20,680 nucleotides of DNA from the NCBI GenBank assembly GCA_044450785.1, contig JBIOJM010000165.1, forward strand, positions 1-20,680. The letters are read 5' to 3'. Under the pieces are notes generated by a model, which saw only the letters and a list, made by a program, of their open reading frames with translations, ran no database searches and was not told where the DNA came from. Positions 13,839-20,680 of this stretch are shown here, piece after piece. Made by a program: the position numbers and the translations under genes. Position 1 is the stretch's first letter; each line of letters starts with the position of its first letter. Source of the stretch: JBIOJM01 sp044450785. GTDB lineage: Bacteria; Planctomycetota; Planctomycetia; Isosphaerales; Isosphaeraceae.

Positions 13839-14500
13839 CAGGAGCCTCTCCCCGTTTCAGCCGCGCGGCGAGCGCCGTAATCGACGGCCATCGACCGCAC
13901 CGCTCGGAGCACCTGGCCGATCGTGATCCCGGTGAGCCCCAGCGCCAGCAGGAACATCACCTCATGGTAGCGCGGCACCCTGAGATCACCAGCGGCGAAC
14001 CATTTCGCGTGGCCCAGGACCGCGAGGTAGCCGAGCATGCTCCCGACCGTCGCGAACCAGACCAGTGGCAGACTGAACCGCAGGGCCGCGAGCGCGACGA
14101 TCACGAAGTAGCCGACCACCAAGGGGCTGCGAGGGCCGTTCGAGATGCAGAGGACGCACGTCATCAGCGCGATGTCGGCGCCGGTCGAAAGGAATTTGAG
14201 CGAGGCCGGGAAGACCTGGCGCCGCAGGCAGATCTGCACCGCCAGGGCCGTCATCGTCCAGGCGACCGCCAGGGCCGTGACCGCCAGGTGGAACGGCCGG
14301 TCCACAGTCTCGAGCCTGGGCATCTCGAAATAGCCCAGGCGGAACCCCCGGTAATTGGCCAGCTCGACACTGTAAAAGGCCGCGATACCGACGATCCGCA
14401 AGAGGTTCGAGCGGCCCTCCCCCTGGTACTCCCGCCAGCGGCCGACGATGTACCACGAACGGTCATCCGCATCGCGCTCTTCGCTCGTGGTGGTCGCCAT
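13838..14500 (-). CDS. Multi-pass integral membrane protein of unknown function, first gene of the radical SAM operon
   Basis: 220 residues. An acidic, hydrophilic N-terminus (MATTTSEERDADDRSWYIVG) leads to about six hydrophobic segments: LLRIVGIAAFYSVEL, LAVTALAVAWTMTALAVQI, LSTGADIALMTCVLCIS, PLVVGYFVIVALAALRFSLP, LVWFATVGSMLGYLAVLG and VMFLLALGLTGITIGQVL. The protein ends in a short basic tail. It resembles the membrane portions that precede catalytic domains in some planctomycete sensor kinases or cyclases, but no catalytic domain follows; I cannot name a family. It is the promoter-proximal gene, overlapping the next gene by one base. A sensor, scaffold or lipid-related membrane role would fit the context. 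Confidence 0.8.
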   Translation of the reverse strand: MATTTSEERDADDRSWYIVGRWREYQGEGRSNLLRIVGIAAFYSVELANYRGFRLGYFEMPRLETVDRPFHLAVTALAVAWTMTALAVQICLRRQVFPASLKFLSTGADIALMTCVLCISNGPRSPLVVGYFVIVALAALRFSLPLVWFATVGSMLGYLAVLGHAKWFAAGDLRVPRYHEVMFLLALGLTGITIGQVLRAVRSMAVDYGARRAAETGRGS

Positions 14501-14554
14501 GCTCGCTTGCCTCGGAAGTCACGATGTTCATGGATCGAGTGGACGGGTGGCTGG

Positions 14555-14583
14555 ATTATCGGCGCGACGGTTCGCGACGTCAA
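14555..14583 (-). promoter_or_regulatory. Sigma-70-like promoter of the radical SAM operon
   Basis: On the minus strand TTGACG (14583-14578) is followed by a 17-base spacer and GATAAT (14560-14555). These match the -35 and -10 consensus at five of six positions each. Transcription would start near 14548, leaving a leader of about 48 bases before the ATG at 14500. By eye this is the best promoter in the window. Confidence 0.65.
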
Positions 14584-14908
14584 TCGTTCGGGCGGGACAA
14601 CTTGACTCCCAGATCGGATCGGTCGCTGAAGGGGAGGGCGAGGCTGGGCTGATGAAAAGCTGGGCTTGATCGAGCCCGCGCGAGCCCTCGACCTTCACTT
14701 CCTTCCGTCGTGTGTCGATGGCCTTTCGATCGGGCTCATGGTTGAGGAGTCGTTCGCCGGCTTCCGGAAGTCCGATGTCTGGTCGGTCGGGGCGGGTGTT
14801 CCTTGTCACCACGAACCGGGTTACCATCGTGTGGGTGAAGGCGATGAGGCGAGCAACGTCAGACAATACGGACCCTTTGGCGACGAATAGACCTTCATCC
14901 TTTATACG

Positions 14909-14928
14909 AGCGGGCCCCCCGGCCCGCT
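14909..14928 (+). promoter_or_regulatory. Perfect 8-bp GC hairpin just upstream of the TPR operon promoter
   Basis: AGCGGGCC, a CCCC loop and GGCCCGCT form a perfect stem. No T-tract follows, so it is not a classical terminator. It abuts the -35 box (TTGACG begins at 14928) and could be an operator or a barrier to upstream read-through. Confidence 0.4.
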
Positions 14929-14956
14929 TGACGGGCCATCACGGTCAGTCTTAAAT
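14928..14956 (+). promoter_or_regulatory. Sigma-70-like promoter of the TPR operon
   Basis: TTGACG at 14928-14933, a 17-base spacer, then TTAAAT at 14951-14956, inside the only AT-rich patch nearby. The -35 matches consensus at five of six positions and the -10 at four of six. The predicted start near 14963 gives a leader of about 109 bases to the ATG at 15072. Confidence 0.55.
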
Positions 14957-15071
14957 ATTAAGTGGGAATGCATCTCCGCCAGCGCAGGTGAGTGCCGCCG
15001 TCCCGCGCCGCACAGATTGACACAAGGGATCGAGGGCCTGCTCGGAAGTCGTGGAACGGGAGGAGCCGATG

Positions 15072-17840
15072 ATGCCACGCCGTGATGTCGGGTTGAAAGG
15101 GATCGTGCTGGCCGGGATGGCCATGGTGCTTGCCGGAGCCATCGGGCCGGTCCGGGCCGGCGAGGACCCACGGACGGCGCTCTCGTTCGTGCAGGAATTG
15201 AAAGCATGGGGCCTTCACGACCTTGCGCTCGAGTACATCGTGCAGCTCCGTGGCGACGCGGCCCAGCCGGAAAGCGTCAAGGCCGTCCTCGACTACGAGG
15301 AGAGCCGGATCCTGATCGACGAGGCTGCCAGGTCGGGCGACCTGGTCCGCCGCGAGGACCTTCTGAAGGAGGCTCGCGACAAGCTCGAGGGCTTCGTCAA
15401 GGCAAATCCCCAGCTTCGCCAGGCGCGTGATGCCCACGTGCAGATGGGGAAACTGCTCCTCGAGCGCGGCCACACGGCGATGCTGATCCGCGACGACACG
15501 CCCGACCCGGCGAAGAAGCAAGCCAAGGTCGCGGAGGCACGCGCCGCCTTCACCGAGGCTCACGCCAGCTATGCCAAAGTCATCGAGCCATTGCAGACCG
15601 CCCACAAGAAACTTGTGGGATACATGGACAAAACCGACCCGCGAGTCGCCGAGCGCGACTCGATCTACGCCACGCTGCTGGACGCTCTGTTACAACAAGG
15701 CGTCGCCGACTATGAGCTGGCCGCGACGTTTCCCGCGGGCTCGGCCGAACGGGCGAAGTCGCTCAAGGAGGCGCTCGATCAGTTTGATTACGTGCACAAG
15801 AATCACCGCGAGCAGTGGGCCGGTCTGGCCGCCCGGATGTGGCAGGCGAAGTGCTACGAGGAACAAGGCGAGATCGGCTCGGCGATCGCGATTTACAAGG
15901 AGCTGATGGGGCACACCGAGCCCCGGCTCCGCGAGCTGCAGCGCCACGTCGGCTATTTCTACATCGTCGCGCTGGGCAGGCGGAAGCAGTATGCCCTCGC
16001 GGCCGACGAGGCGTCGCGATGGCTCGCGACTTACAACCGCGGCGACGAGCGGCGGTCGGCGGCCGGGCTGGGAGTGCAACTCGAGCTGGCCAAGAACATC
16101 GATGCCCAGATGCCGGAGATCAAGGCGGCCAACGAGCGATCGAGGGCGATTGGGCAGATCGTCGAGGCCACCAGCCAGGTCGTCCGCTCCGTCTCGCCCT
16201 ACAAGAAAGACGCCCTCGAGCTGCTCAAGAAATACCGGCCCAGCTCGGCCATGCGAGCCGAGGAAGTGAGTCGCCTCAGCTACGAAGATGCCGTCGGCAA
16301 GGCGGAGGACGCCATCGGCTCACATGAGTGGGAACGTGCCATCGTCCTCTTGCAGGCCGCCGTCCGGAAGGCCGACCTCACGCGCGACATCGACAAGGCC
16401 AACCATGCGCGGTACGAGCTGGCGTTCTGTTACTTCACGACCAAGCGGTATTACGAGGCCGACGTCCTGGCCGAGCACCTCGCCCGTCGCTATCCCCAGG
16501 GGGGATTGTCACCCAGGGCGTCCGAGATCGCCATGCAATCCCTGGCCGAGGCTTATACGAATTATGTGGAAGTCGATCGATTGAGCGACCTGGACCGGCT
16601 CGTGAAGCTGGCGAGCTACACGGCCGACGCCTGGCCAGACAGAGAGGAAGGCGACGATGCGCGGATGAACTTGGGCCAGATCTACCTCGGCATGGGCCAG
16701 TACGACAAGGCGATTGCGGCCTTGAGTGCGGTCCGGCGGCGGTCGCGTCAATGGGTGGCGGCGCAGAACCGGCTGGGCGCGGCCCACTGGGCCAAGAGCC
16801 GCGACCTCGAGCGGCGCGGCGACGCAACGGGGGCCGGGCGCGACGCGCAGCGGGCGATCGAGTTGTTGAACACCGCCTTGAAAGCCCGCCGCGAGGCCGG
16901 CACCGGGCCGTCCGATCCCGGCCTGGTCGACAACATCGGCGACCTAGCGACCGTGCTCTCCGAGACCGGCAAGCCGGCGGACGCTCTGGCCCTGCTCGAT
17001 CCGGTCATCAAGGGGCAGACCGTCAAATCGGGCCCGGGCTACTCCCGCTTGATGGAAGCCCAGCTCAAGGCCTATATCGCGTCGGGCAAGATCGAGCCGG
17101 CGATCGCCTCGATGAAGGGCCTCGAGCAAGCCGGCGGGGCGGCCGGCCGCGCCCAGCTTTACTACAGGCTCGGCAAGCTCATCGAAAAAGAGCTCGACCG
17201 GTTGCGCGAGAAAGGGAATACGGCCGCCCTGACCAGCATGCATCATGCCTACAAAGCGTTCTTGACCACCCTGGTGGAGAGCAAGACGGGGCAAACCTAC
17301 GAATCGCTCCTTTGGGCGGGTCGGGCGCTGTTGAACCTCGACGCCTACGAGGAAGCCGAGAAAGTTTTTCGCAGGGTCTTGACCGATTACACCCAGGATC
17401 CGCAGTTTCTCCAGCAAGCCGGCGGACCGGCCAGGCTGCTGCTGATCCGGCTCGGGCTCGCCGCCTCGCTTCGCGGTCAGAACCGGTTTGATGACGCCGA
17501 CACTCTGATCGATGACATCCTCAAGGATAAGCAGTACAAAGGATATATCGAGCCACAATTCGAAAAGGGCTTGCTCCTGGAGGCCCGCGCCCAGGCCGGC
17601 AACGGAAGCTGGACCACAGCGCTCTCATACTGGGAAAACCTCGCCAAGCGGCTGGGAGGGGCACGGACGCGCTCGGCCTTCTACTACGACTCCTGGTATC
17701 ACGTGGCCTGGGTCCTTTCCAAGCAGAAGTCCAAGACGAAAGCGCGTCAGGCCCTCTTGGGCGTGATGCGGCTTTCGCCGAGTGTCGGCGGTTCCGAGAT
17801 GAAGGCGAAATATCAAGGTTTGCTCGCGCGAATCCAATGA
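15072..17840 (+). CDS. Exported tetratricopeptide-repeat protein (large)
   Basis: 922 residues from the ATG at 15072, chosen because GGGAGGAG (15058-15065) lies six bases upstream. The neighbouring ATG at 15069 is too close, and the GTG at 15051 precedes that site. Residues 1-29 (MPRRDVGLKGIVLAGMAMVL then AGAIGPVRA) are a signal peptide. The remainder is almost wholly helical, with many TPR-like units: ALSFVQELKAWGLHDLALEY, ARAAFTEAHASYAKVIEPL, AIAIYKELMGHTEPRLRELQ, NLGQIYLGMGQYDKAIAALS, ALLNLDAYEEAEKVFRRVLT, ALSYWENLAKRLGG. It probably acts as a periplasmic scaffold. A second TPR protein follows 20 bases later. In some planctomycetes such pairs precede ExbB/TolQ- and ExbD-like genes; here none follows, the next gene being convergent. 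Confidence 0.9.
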   Translation: MPRRDVGLKGIVLAGMAMVLAGAIGPVRAGEDPRTALSFVQELKAWGLHDLALEYIVQLRGDAAQPESVKAVLDYEESRILIDEAARSGDLVRREDLLKEARDKLEGFVKANPQLRQARDAHVQMGKLLLERGHTAMLIRDDTPDPAKKQAKVAEARAAFTEAHASYAKVIEPLQTAHKKLVGYMDKTDPRVAERDSIYATLLDALLQQGVADYELAATFPAGSAERAKSLKEALDQFDYVHKNHREQWAGLAARMWQAKCYEEQGEIGSAIAIYKELMGHTEPRLRELQRHVGYFYIVALGRRKQYALAADEASRWLATYNRGDERRSAAGLGVQLELAKNIDAQMPEIKAANERSRAIGQIVEATSQVVRSVSPYKKDALELLKKYRPSSAMRAEEVSRLSYEDAVGKAEDAIGSHEWERAIVLLQAAVRKADLTRDIDKANHARYELAFCYFTTKRYYEADVLAEHLARRYPQGGLSPRASEIAMQSLAEAYTNYVEVDRLSDLDRLVKLASYTADAWPDREEGDDARMNLGQIYLGMGQYDKAIAALSAVRRRSRQWVAAQNRLGAAHWAKSRDLERRGDATGAGRDAQRAIELLNTALKARREAGTGPSDPGLVDNIGDLATVLSETGKPADALALLDPVIKGQTVKSGPGYSRLMEAQLKAYIASGKIEPAIASMKGLEQAGGAAGRAQLYYRLGKLIEKELDRLREKGNTAALTSMHHAYKAFLTTLVESKTGQTYESLLWAGRALLNLDAYEEAEKVFRRVLTDYTQDPQFLQQAGGPARLLLIRLGLAASLRGQNRFDDADTLIDDILKDKQYKGYIEPQFEKGLLLEARAQAGNGSWTTALSYWENLAKRLGGARTRSAFYYDSWYHVAWVLSKQKSKTKARQALLGVMRLSPSVGGSEMKAKYQGLLARIQ

Positions 17841-17860
17841 ACTCTTGAAGGGAACGACTG

Positions 17861-18967
17861 ATGGCAGCTCGAGTTCGTAATGCGTTCCGATCCGGAATCA
17901 CCCTGCGGGTGGCGGCGGGCTCGCTGGCGCTCGCCTGGGGCGGTGTGCTCCATGCCGACGACGTGAATCTGATGTCGGGGACGACGATCAAGCAGGCGAT
18001 CGGCGGGCGGGTTAAGGGCCAGGTGCAATCGGAGTCGCCGAACGAGGTGGTTGTGCTGCTCGGAGCGACGACGACGAGCGTGCCGACCGACCAGATCCAG
18101 TCGATCCGTTACGACGGGCAGTCGGCGTCGTTCGCACTGGCCGAGGCGCGGGAATCCAGCGGTCAACTGGCGGAGTCGGCCGAGCTGTTCAAGAAGGCGG
18201 CGGCCGAGTCGTCCGGCAAGCCGTTCCCCTACCAGGCCGCCCTGTATCGCGAGGCCGCCGTCCTGACCGACCTGGCCTCGGTCGAGCCCGATCGCGTCAA
18301 GGATGCCAAGGATAAACTCGCGAAGTTCGTCCAGGCCTACCCGGCCGGCCGCCACATCGCCGGCGCACGATCGTGTCTGGCCCGGCTCCAGTTGCTCGCC
18401 GGCGATTTCACCGGGGCCGAGGCGACCATCGCCGAGCTGGCCAGGCTTCCCAGGGGCGCCGAGCGCGCGGCCGTCCTTCGCACCAAGATCCTGGCCAGGC
18501 AGGGCAAGCATCAAGCGGCCATCGCCGAGCTCGACCGCTTGATCGCCGGCTATCCCAAGGGCTCGGAGCGGAACCGGGCGGCTCTGCTCGCCAAGGCGGA
18601 GAGCTTGGCCGGCATGAAACAGTTCAAGGAAGCCGAAACCTTGCTGAGAGAGGTCATCCAGGCGAGTGCGCCCGAGGATGCCTCTGCCCAGGCACCCGCT
18701 TATAACACGCTGGGCGACTGCCTGCGCGCGGCCAACCGGCCCAAGGACGCCTTGATCGCCTATCTCCACACCGACTTGCTGTATGCCAAGAACAAGGAAG
18801 AGCATCCCCGGGCGCTCCACCAGATCGCGGCGCTCTATCGCGAGCTCAAGCAAGACGGCCGCGCCAACGAGTCTGCCGAGCGTCTCAAGCGAGAGTATCC
18901 GCGCAGCCCCTGGGCCACCCGCAGGACGACGGAGCCAGAGACGGTCCTCAAGCCGGAAAAGGGTTAA
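17861..18967 (+). CDS. Exported TPR-type protein with a small N-terminal beta domain
   Basis: 368 residues; GAAGGGAA precedes the ATG by about seven bases. Residues 1-32 are a signal peptide (MAARVRNAFRSGITLRVAAG then SLALAWGGVLHA). Residues 36-85 (SGTTIKQAIGGRVKGQVQSE followed by SPNEVVVLLGATTTSVPTDQ and IQSIRYDG) look like a compact beta barrel. From about residue 90 on there are helical hairpins of TPR or outer-membrane-lipoprotein type: ALAEARESSGQLAESAELFK, AKDKLAKFVQAYPAGRHIAG, QGKHQAAIAELDRLIAGYP, SLAGMKQFKEAETLLREVI, NTLGDCLRAANRPKDALIAY. The C-terminus is charged (EPETVLKPEKG). It is co-transcribed with the large TPR protein. Likely an envelope-associated adaptor; partners unknown. 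Confidence 0.88.
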   Translation: MAARVRNAFRSGITLRVAAGSLALAWGGVLHADDVNLMSGTTIKQAIGGRVKGQVQSESPNEVVVLLGATTTSVPTDQIQSIRYDGQSASFALAEARESSGQLAESAELFKKAAAESSGKPFPYQAALYREAAVLTDLASVEPDRVKDAKDKLAKFVQAYPAGRHIAGARSCLARLQLLAGDFTGAEATIAELARLPRGAERAAVLRTKILARQGKHQAAIAELDRLIAGYPKGSERNRAALLAKAESLAGMKQFKEAETLLREVIQASAPEDASAQAPAYNTLGDCLRAANRPKDALIAYLHTDLLYAKNKEEHPRALHQIAALYRELKQDGRANESAERLKREYPRSPWATRRTTEPETVLKPEKG

Positions 18968-19090
18968 TTTAGCCGACGGTGATGGCGAAGACGACCGGAC
19001 TCACTGGATTGACCTTGGCCTTGTCACGGAAGTGATCTGGCCTAGCGACAAGCCGGTGGCGGCCACCAGACCTGTCCGACCGGCCACCGC

Positions 19091-20284
19091 TCAGCGCAAA
19101 CGGGCACCGGCCGCCGAACGATCCTTCTCAGCCGGAGCGGTCTCTCGCGAGGGGACGGGGTCAGCCCATGCCATCGCGCCCGCCTGGGTCTGGGCCGGCA
19201 GTCCGAGCAGCCGCTTGACGGCCCGCGCCGTTGCCGGGAAGCGTTGCGAAATGGTGCGGATCATGATCGTCGAGCGGGCCGCCCACAGGTCGGCCTCTCC
19301 GCGTGCTCGCTCGCGGAGTGCTCGGGGGGAAAACGCGGTCCGTCGCGTCGCGATCGGGCCCGGCAGGTACCCGCGTTCCTCCAGCCAGCGGCCGCAGAGT
19401 CGATCGAGGGTGGCAAGCTGCCTCGGTGTGGCCCAGGAGCGCCATGAGAGAGAGCTGCTCGACCGTATGTGGTTCCAGTGGAGCAGGGTCGTCGGGTCGC
19501 AGATTTGCACGTTTGCCGCGCTGTCCAGGTTCACGCCGGCCTCATGCAACCGGCGGCGCAGGGCTTCGGCACGAGCCCGGTTGGCCTCCTGCGAGTATTC
19601 GTCCGCGATGTGCGCCGCTTCGCTCTCTGCCAGTGGGATGCCCAGATGACGAGCCAGCTCCTTGACGCCGCCGGCGGGGTCGGCGAGCAAGTCTTCATAC
19701 CGCTGGACCAGCACGTCCGGCTGCGCCATCCAGAATCGGTCGTTGGCCAGGATTTGGTGGATCATGCCCTGGCGGAGCAGTTGCTCGAAGGTCATCCCGC
19801 GTTTGTGCATCAGGGAGAAGACGACGTCGCGCACGTCGCGATAGGCGTAGACCGCGAGCGCCCGCCCGCCCGCCAGCGCGGCGGCGAAGGAGCGATCCCC
19901 TTCGTGCGACTTGGCCACGCGCCAGCACCTCTTTCCTGACAGGGCGGAGGGCGGCTCCTCGACATCCGTGCGCACCAGCCGGGCGTATTGCTCACTGGTC
20001 AGATACCCCAGTCGCTGGCCATCGTAGGCACGCTCGATCAGATGCGCGGCCACCTCGTATTGCCAGGTCGAGCAGGCCCGATACATTCCGGCGCAGAACA
20101 CGTCGAGGGGGCGCTGGCCCGGCTCCGTCGGCTCGCTCATGGTCGGTGAGGGCCGCACCCGCTCCGATCTCCGGCTCACCGGACGCGTGCGGCGAAACGA
20201 GGGCCAGTGCGGCCGGAACAGCCGTGCGGCGAAATCCAGCCGGAACCGCGTTTTTCCCTTCTCTTGATCCCCGTTCTTCACCAT
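19091..20284 (-). CDS. Sulfotransferase-family protein (PAPS-dependent type)
   Basis: 397 residues; AAGGAGG lies seven bases upstream of the ATG at 20284, supporting this start over the internal ATG at 20140. After a basic 55-residue leader, the 5'-phosphosulfate-binding region is DVFCAGMYRACSTWQYEVAA (61-80), a variant of the usual GxxRSGTTWL loop. K125/H127 (WRVAKSHEG) follow the first helix region. The 3'-phosphate-binding block is AVYAYRDVRDVVFSLMHKRG (144-163). VLVQRYEDLLADPAGGVKEL then ARHLGIPL (191-218) is the conserved block after it. Residues 300-397 are less typical and rich in Arg, Ala and Pro. It should transfer sulfate from PAPS to a sugar or protein acceptor, but the acceptor cannot be predicted. 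It converges on the TPR operon with 123 bases between. Confidence 0.82.
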   Translation of the reverse strand: MVKNGDQEKGKTRFRLDFAARLFRPHWPSFRRTRPVSRRSERVRPSPTMSEPTEPGQRPLDVFCAGMYRACSTWQYEVAAHLIERAYDGQRLGYLTSEQYARLVRTDVEEPPSALSGKRCWRVAKSHEGDRSFAAALAGGRALAVYAYRDVRDVVFSLMHKRGMTFEQLLRQGMIHQILANDRFWMAQPDVLVQRYEDLLADPAGGVKELARHLGIPLAESEAAHIADEYSQEANRARAEALRRRLHEAGVNLDSAANVQICDPTTLLHWNHIRSSSSLSWRSWATPRQLATLDRLCGRWLEERGYLPGPIATRRTAFSPRALRERARGEADLWAARSTIMIRTISQRFPATARAVKRLLGLPAQTQAGAMAWADPVPSRETAPAEKDRSAAGARLR

Positions 20285-20680
20285 CGCGACGCCTCCTTGC
20301 GGCCCTCGCCCGGATCGATCGGTTCAACCGCCGATCGCGATTGGTCTTCGCGCTTCCCTGAACTGCTTACTGCCTACTGGTTACTTGCGTTGCGGCTCTG
20401 CCGCGTTGGGGTTCTATCCGGATTTGGCATGAAACGCCAGACGGAATTCATGACGGTTCGAGGTGTAATCGGATGCGCGCGCGGGGGGGTTACAGCGGTT
20501 CACACACGAATTGCGCACACGGCAGCAGCGATGTCCACTCATACTCCCCATGAACTCTCCCCGCTGGAGCACTCGAGGAGGCGCAAACTTCCCCCAGGCC
20601 CCCGGCATTTCTCATGGTTGCGAGAGGAGTTGGTTTTTCAGTGTTTTTCGTAGCCACAGGTCTGTCGTCCGATGGCGACA
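20285..20680. other. Gene-free right edge of the window
   Basis: I see no credible coding region here. Short frames on both strands lack domain resemblance. It contains the ribosome-binding site of the sulfotransferase gene (about 20291-20297), the heptamer repeat at 20362-20389, and a T-rich run near 20630-20650. It may be the promoter region of a gene beyond the edge. Confidence 0.5.
20362..20389. repeat. Short tandem heptamer repeat (ACTGCTT type)
   Basis: Four consecutive seven-base units: ACTGCTT, ACTGCCT, ACTGGTT and a degenerate ACTTGCG. They lie about 80-105 bases upstream of the sulfotransferase start. Heptamer tandem repeats of this sort occur between genes in several bacterial groups; no function can be inferred. 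Confidence 0.5.

Larger units (their letters stand above)
14501..15071. other. Intergenic region between the divergent radical SAM and TPR operons
   Basis: 571 bases without a convincing gene. Short frames on both strands (for example minus 14528-14866) show no family resemblance and look like GC-driven chance frames. It holds the two divergent promoters, the 8-bp hairpin at 14909-14928, and a copy of the 40-base repeat at 14632-14671. A local AT-rich patch, CTTAAATATTAAG at 14950-14962, stands out in the GC-rich surroundings; its flanks CTTAA/TTAAG are inverted repeats. Confidence 0.6.

Noticed and set aside
14528..14866. 112-residue minus-strand frame upstream of the radical SAM operon
   Set aside because: No family resemblance and no ribosome-binding site seen; it covers the operon promoter and a dispersed repeat.
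16328..17491. 387-residue plus-strand frame inside the large TPR gene
   Set aside because: Out-of-frame reading of the TPR gene, rich in Arg/Gly/Pro, typical of GC-rich shadows.
17813..18853. 346-residue minus-strand frame
   Set aside because: Antisense to the second TPR gene; no signal peptide or family motif.
19055..19067. GGTGG-CGG-CCACC hairpin as a terminator between the convergent TPR and sulfotransferase genes
   Set aside because: Only a 5-bp stem with a 3-base loop and no T-tract on either strand; such short pairs are common by chance at this GC content.

Overview
The window looks like a chromosomal piece of a planctomycete, most likely from the Isosphaeraceae (Singulisphaera/Aquisphaera/Paludisphaera type). 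The reasons are: GC-rich sequence throughout; a DUF1549/DUF1553 gene followed by a DUF1501 gene; an ECF sigma factor translationally coupled to a Ser/Thr kinase with the usual planctomycete N-terminal extension; a delta-60-repeat protein with the N-terminal LExR...LSGG export motif; small membrane proteins with an NPYxxPTT linker; and several dispersed palindromic repeats. The assignment rests on recalled family signatures, not on a search.

Layout. Positions 1-3220 are minus strand: a seven-repeat beta-propeller (delta-60) protein, then an ECF sigma factor, then the start of a Ser/Thr kinase that leaves the window. Four in-frame copies of a hairpin-forming repeat are translated inside its catalytic domain. 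Positions 3392-3584 hold a frameshifted remnant of another delta-60 gene. A secreted jelly-roll protein (3814-4971, plus) follows, with a palindromic element read in frame upstream of its signal peptide. A 590-base gap contains a 102-bp nested palindrome. Two tandem plasmid pRiA4b ORF-3-type genes occupy 5564-7323, and a DUF1549/DUF1553 plus DUF1501 pair occupies 7580-11126.

The most interesting part is a compact minus-strand operon, 14500 to 11151. It encodes a roughly six-helix membrane protein, a zinc-ribbon membrane protein, a radical SAM enzyme and a second zinc-ribbon membrane protein. The first three genes are joined by start/stop overlaps, and a near-consensus promoter lies 55-83 bases upstream of the first start. 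The radical SAM protein has the cysteine layout I associate with archaeal tetraether lipid synthase (Tes, MJ0619-like) and its bacterial relatives. A membrane-lipid coupling or other lipid C-H modification is therefore a reasonable hypothesis, with the zinc-ribbon membrane proteins as possible partners. Downstream of the second zinc-ribbon gene are the first eight codons of a lost second radical SAM gene, the footprint of a duplication.

Divergent from this operon, with its own TTGACG/17/TTAAAT promoter, is a pair of exported TPR-type proteins (15072-18967). A convergent PAPS-dependent sulfotransferase-like gene (19091-20284, minus) closes the annotated part. The last 396 bases hold no convincing gene, only a short heptamer tandem repeat. 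No rRNA, tRNA, CRISPR array, intact insertion sequence or replication origin was recognised.
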